NCBI RefSeq assembly: GCF_001975665.1
Contig: NZ_CP019419.1
Span: 2,463,501 to 2,527,500, forward strand
Length of the DNA: 64,000 nucleotides
Reading direction: 5' to 3'
DNA from: Polaribacter reichenbachii
GTDB lineage: Bacteria; Bacteroidota; Bacteroidia; Flavobacteriales; Flavobacteriaceae
Position numbers and translations under genes: made by a program. Positions 63,244 to 64,000 of this stretch are shown in pieces. The notes beneath the pieces were generated by a model that was not told the origin of the DNA, did not search any database, and saw only the letters and a list, made by a program, of their open reading frames with translations. The first letter of the stretch is position 1. The number at the start of each line of letters is the position of its first letter.

Positions 63244-63367
63244 TTTTAAACGCAAAGAAGTAAAAGAGAGTTCAGAGTTTGCAAAGAAATTTTAAAATAA
63301 TTTTTGTTAACGATGTTAAAAAAATCTTAGCGCACTTTGCGAAAACTTAGCGCCTTTGCGTTTAAAC
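63244..63367. repeat. Fold-back repeat element, right of GxxExxY gene
   Basis: About 123 bp with perfect 13-bp terminal inverted repeats (TTTAAACGCAAAG and CTTTGCGTTTAAA). It shares CACTTTGCGAAAACTTAGC with the left element. It ends 2 bp before the hemE start codon, so it provides the whole translation start region of hemE. Confidence 0.88.
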
Positions 63368-63368
63368 G

Positions 63369-64000
63369 ATGATAAAAAACGATTTATTTTTAAGAGCATT
63401 AAAAGGAGAAACAGTAGATAGACCACCAGTTTGGATGATGAGACAAGCAGGTAGATATTTACCAGAATTTATGGAAATCAAACATAAATACGATTTCTTT
63501 ACACGTTGTCAAACTCCAGAATTAGCATCAGAAATTACAGTGCAACCTATTAGAAGATACGGAATGGATGCAGCTATTTTATTTTCTGATATTTTGGTAA
63601 TTCCACAAGCAATGAACATTGAAGTGGAAATGAAACCAAATTTTGGACCCTATTTACCAAATCCTATTCGTTCTCAAAAAGACTTAGATTCAGTAATTAT
63701 TCCAGATATTCAAGATTCTTTAGGTTATGTAATGGATGCCATTAAAGCAACCAAAGAAAAGTTGAATGATGAAATTCCGTTAATAGGTTTTGCAGGTTCA
63801 CCTTGGACAATTCTTTGCTATTGTGTACAAGGTCAAGGATCTAAAAACTTTGACAAAGCCAAGGAATTATGTTTCACTAATCCTGTTGTAGCACATAGTT
63901 TATTGCAAAAAATTACAGATACAACAATTGCATATTTAAAGGCAAAAGTTGAGGCTGGTGTAGATGCAGTTCAAGTTTTTGATTCTTGGGGAGGCATGTT
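63369..64000 (+). CDS. hemE: Uroporphyrinogen decarboxylase (partial, cut by right edge)
   Basis: The first 210 residues of HemE, from ATG 63369. The N-terminal signature [30 protein letters not shown] with the catalytic Asp, and [12 protein letters not shown] are diagnostic. It decarboxylates uroporphyrinogen III to coproporphyrinogen III. Its start is directly preceded by a fold-back repeat, so any transcript must cross that element. Confidence 0.96.
   Translation, partial: MIKNDLFLRALKGETVDRPPVWMMRQAGRYLPEFMEIKHKYDFFTRCQTPELASEITVQPIRRYGMDAAILFSDILVIPQAMNIEVEMKPNFGPYLPNPIRSQKDLDSVIIPDIQDSLGYVMDAIKATKEKLNDEIPLIGFAGSPWTILCYCVQGQGSKNFDKAKELCFTNPVVAHSLLQKITDTTIAYLKAKVEAGVDAVQVFDSWGGM

Overview
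The window is about 64 kb of AT-rich DNA from a bacterium of the Bacteroidota, most likely a Flavobacteriaceae such as a Polaribacter or Tenacibaculum relative. The genus is a guess. The phylum rests on a SusC/SusD pair, promoters of the Bacteroidota type (TTTG, 19 nt, TAnnTTTG), almost no Shine-Dalgarno sequences, a fused hemC-hemD gene and low GC. No rRNA, tRNA, CRISPR array or prophage was seen.

Region 1 (1-18.5 kb) is a polysaccharide utilisation locus for acetylated glucuronoxylan: an acetylesterase (cut by the left edge), a GH3 beta-xylosidase/glucosidase, a GH67 alpha-glucuronidase, an SDR reductase and a SusC/SusD importer. Part of it is decaying. The mannonate dehydratase gene uxuA is broken in several places, and remnants of a GH30 glucuronoxylanase and of an FG-GAP/VCBS lipoprotein lie near 18 kb. 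Between them is a carbamoyltransferase, DUF5989, SxtJ, SGNH-hydrolase set that resembles the sxtI-L block of saxitoxin clusters in composition.

Region 2 (18.5-34.9 kb) looks like one sugar-catabolic system. It has a DeoR regulator, a fucose/arabinose-isomerase-like enzyme, a two-subunit transketolase, a ribose-type ABC importer with a DUF2291 partner, an FGGY kinase, and three secreted proteins with a nucleoside-hydrolase-like (DUF1593/Sde182) domain. One of these carries four copies of an unrecognised domain of about 133 residues. The logic (release a sugar, import, isomerise, phosphorylate, split by transketolase) parallels the apulose-phosphate and sulfo-transketolase routes, but the substrate is unknown. 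Four LacI-type palindromes around GCAAYCGGTTGC sit before the xylan genes and before this operon, which suggests shared control by a regulator outside the window.

Region 3 (34.9-53.4 kb) holds signalling and hydrolase genes: a class III cyclase, a TolB-TPR-AraC regulator, three beta-lactamase-fold serine hydrolases (one frameshifted), an S41 protease, an AraC-type response regulator, a large CheB-CheR-PAS-histidine kinase, a single-domain response regulator and a soluble kinase. A 1-kb gap at 47.1-48.2 kb holds three tandem copies of a short promoter-hairpin-terminator unit that looks like a family of small RNAs.

Region 4 (53.4-64 kb) is the haem pathway: hemJ and hemH on the minus strand, hemA, hemCD, hemB, hemL and hemE (cut by the right edge) on the plus strand, with a TrmH-type methyltransferase and an AraC regulator. 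Heptanucleotide arrays run into the 3' ends of hemH and the methyltransferase gene. The gaps hemB-hemL and hemL-hemE each hold a small nuclease-like gene (GIY-YIG; GxxExxY) bracketed by palindromic repeats, like two unrelated miniature mobile cassettes.
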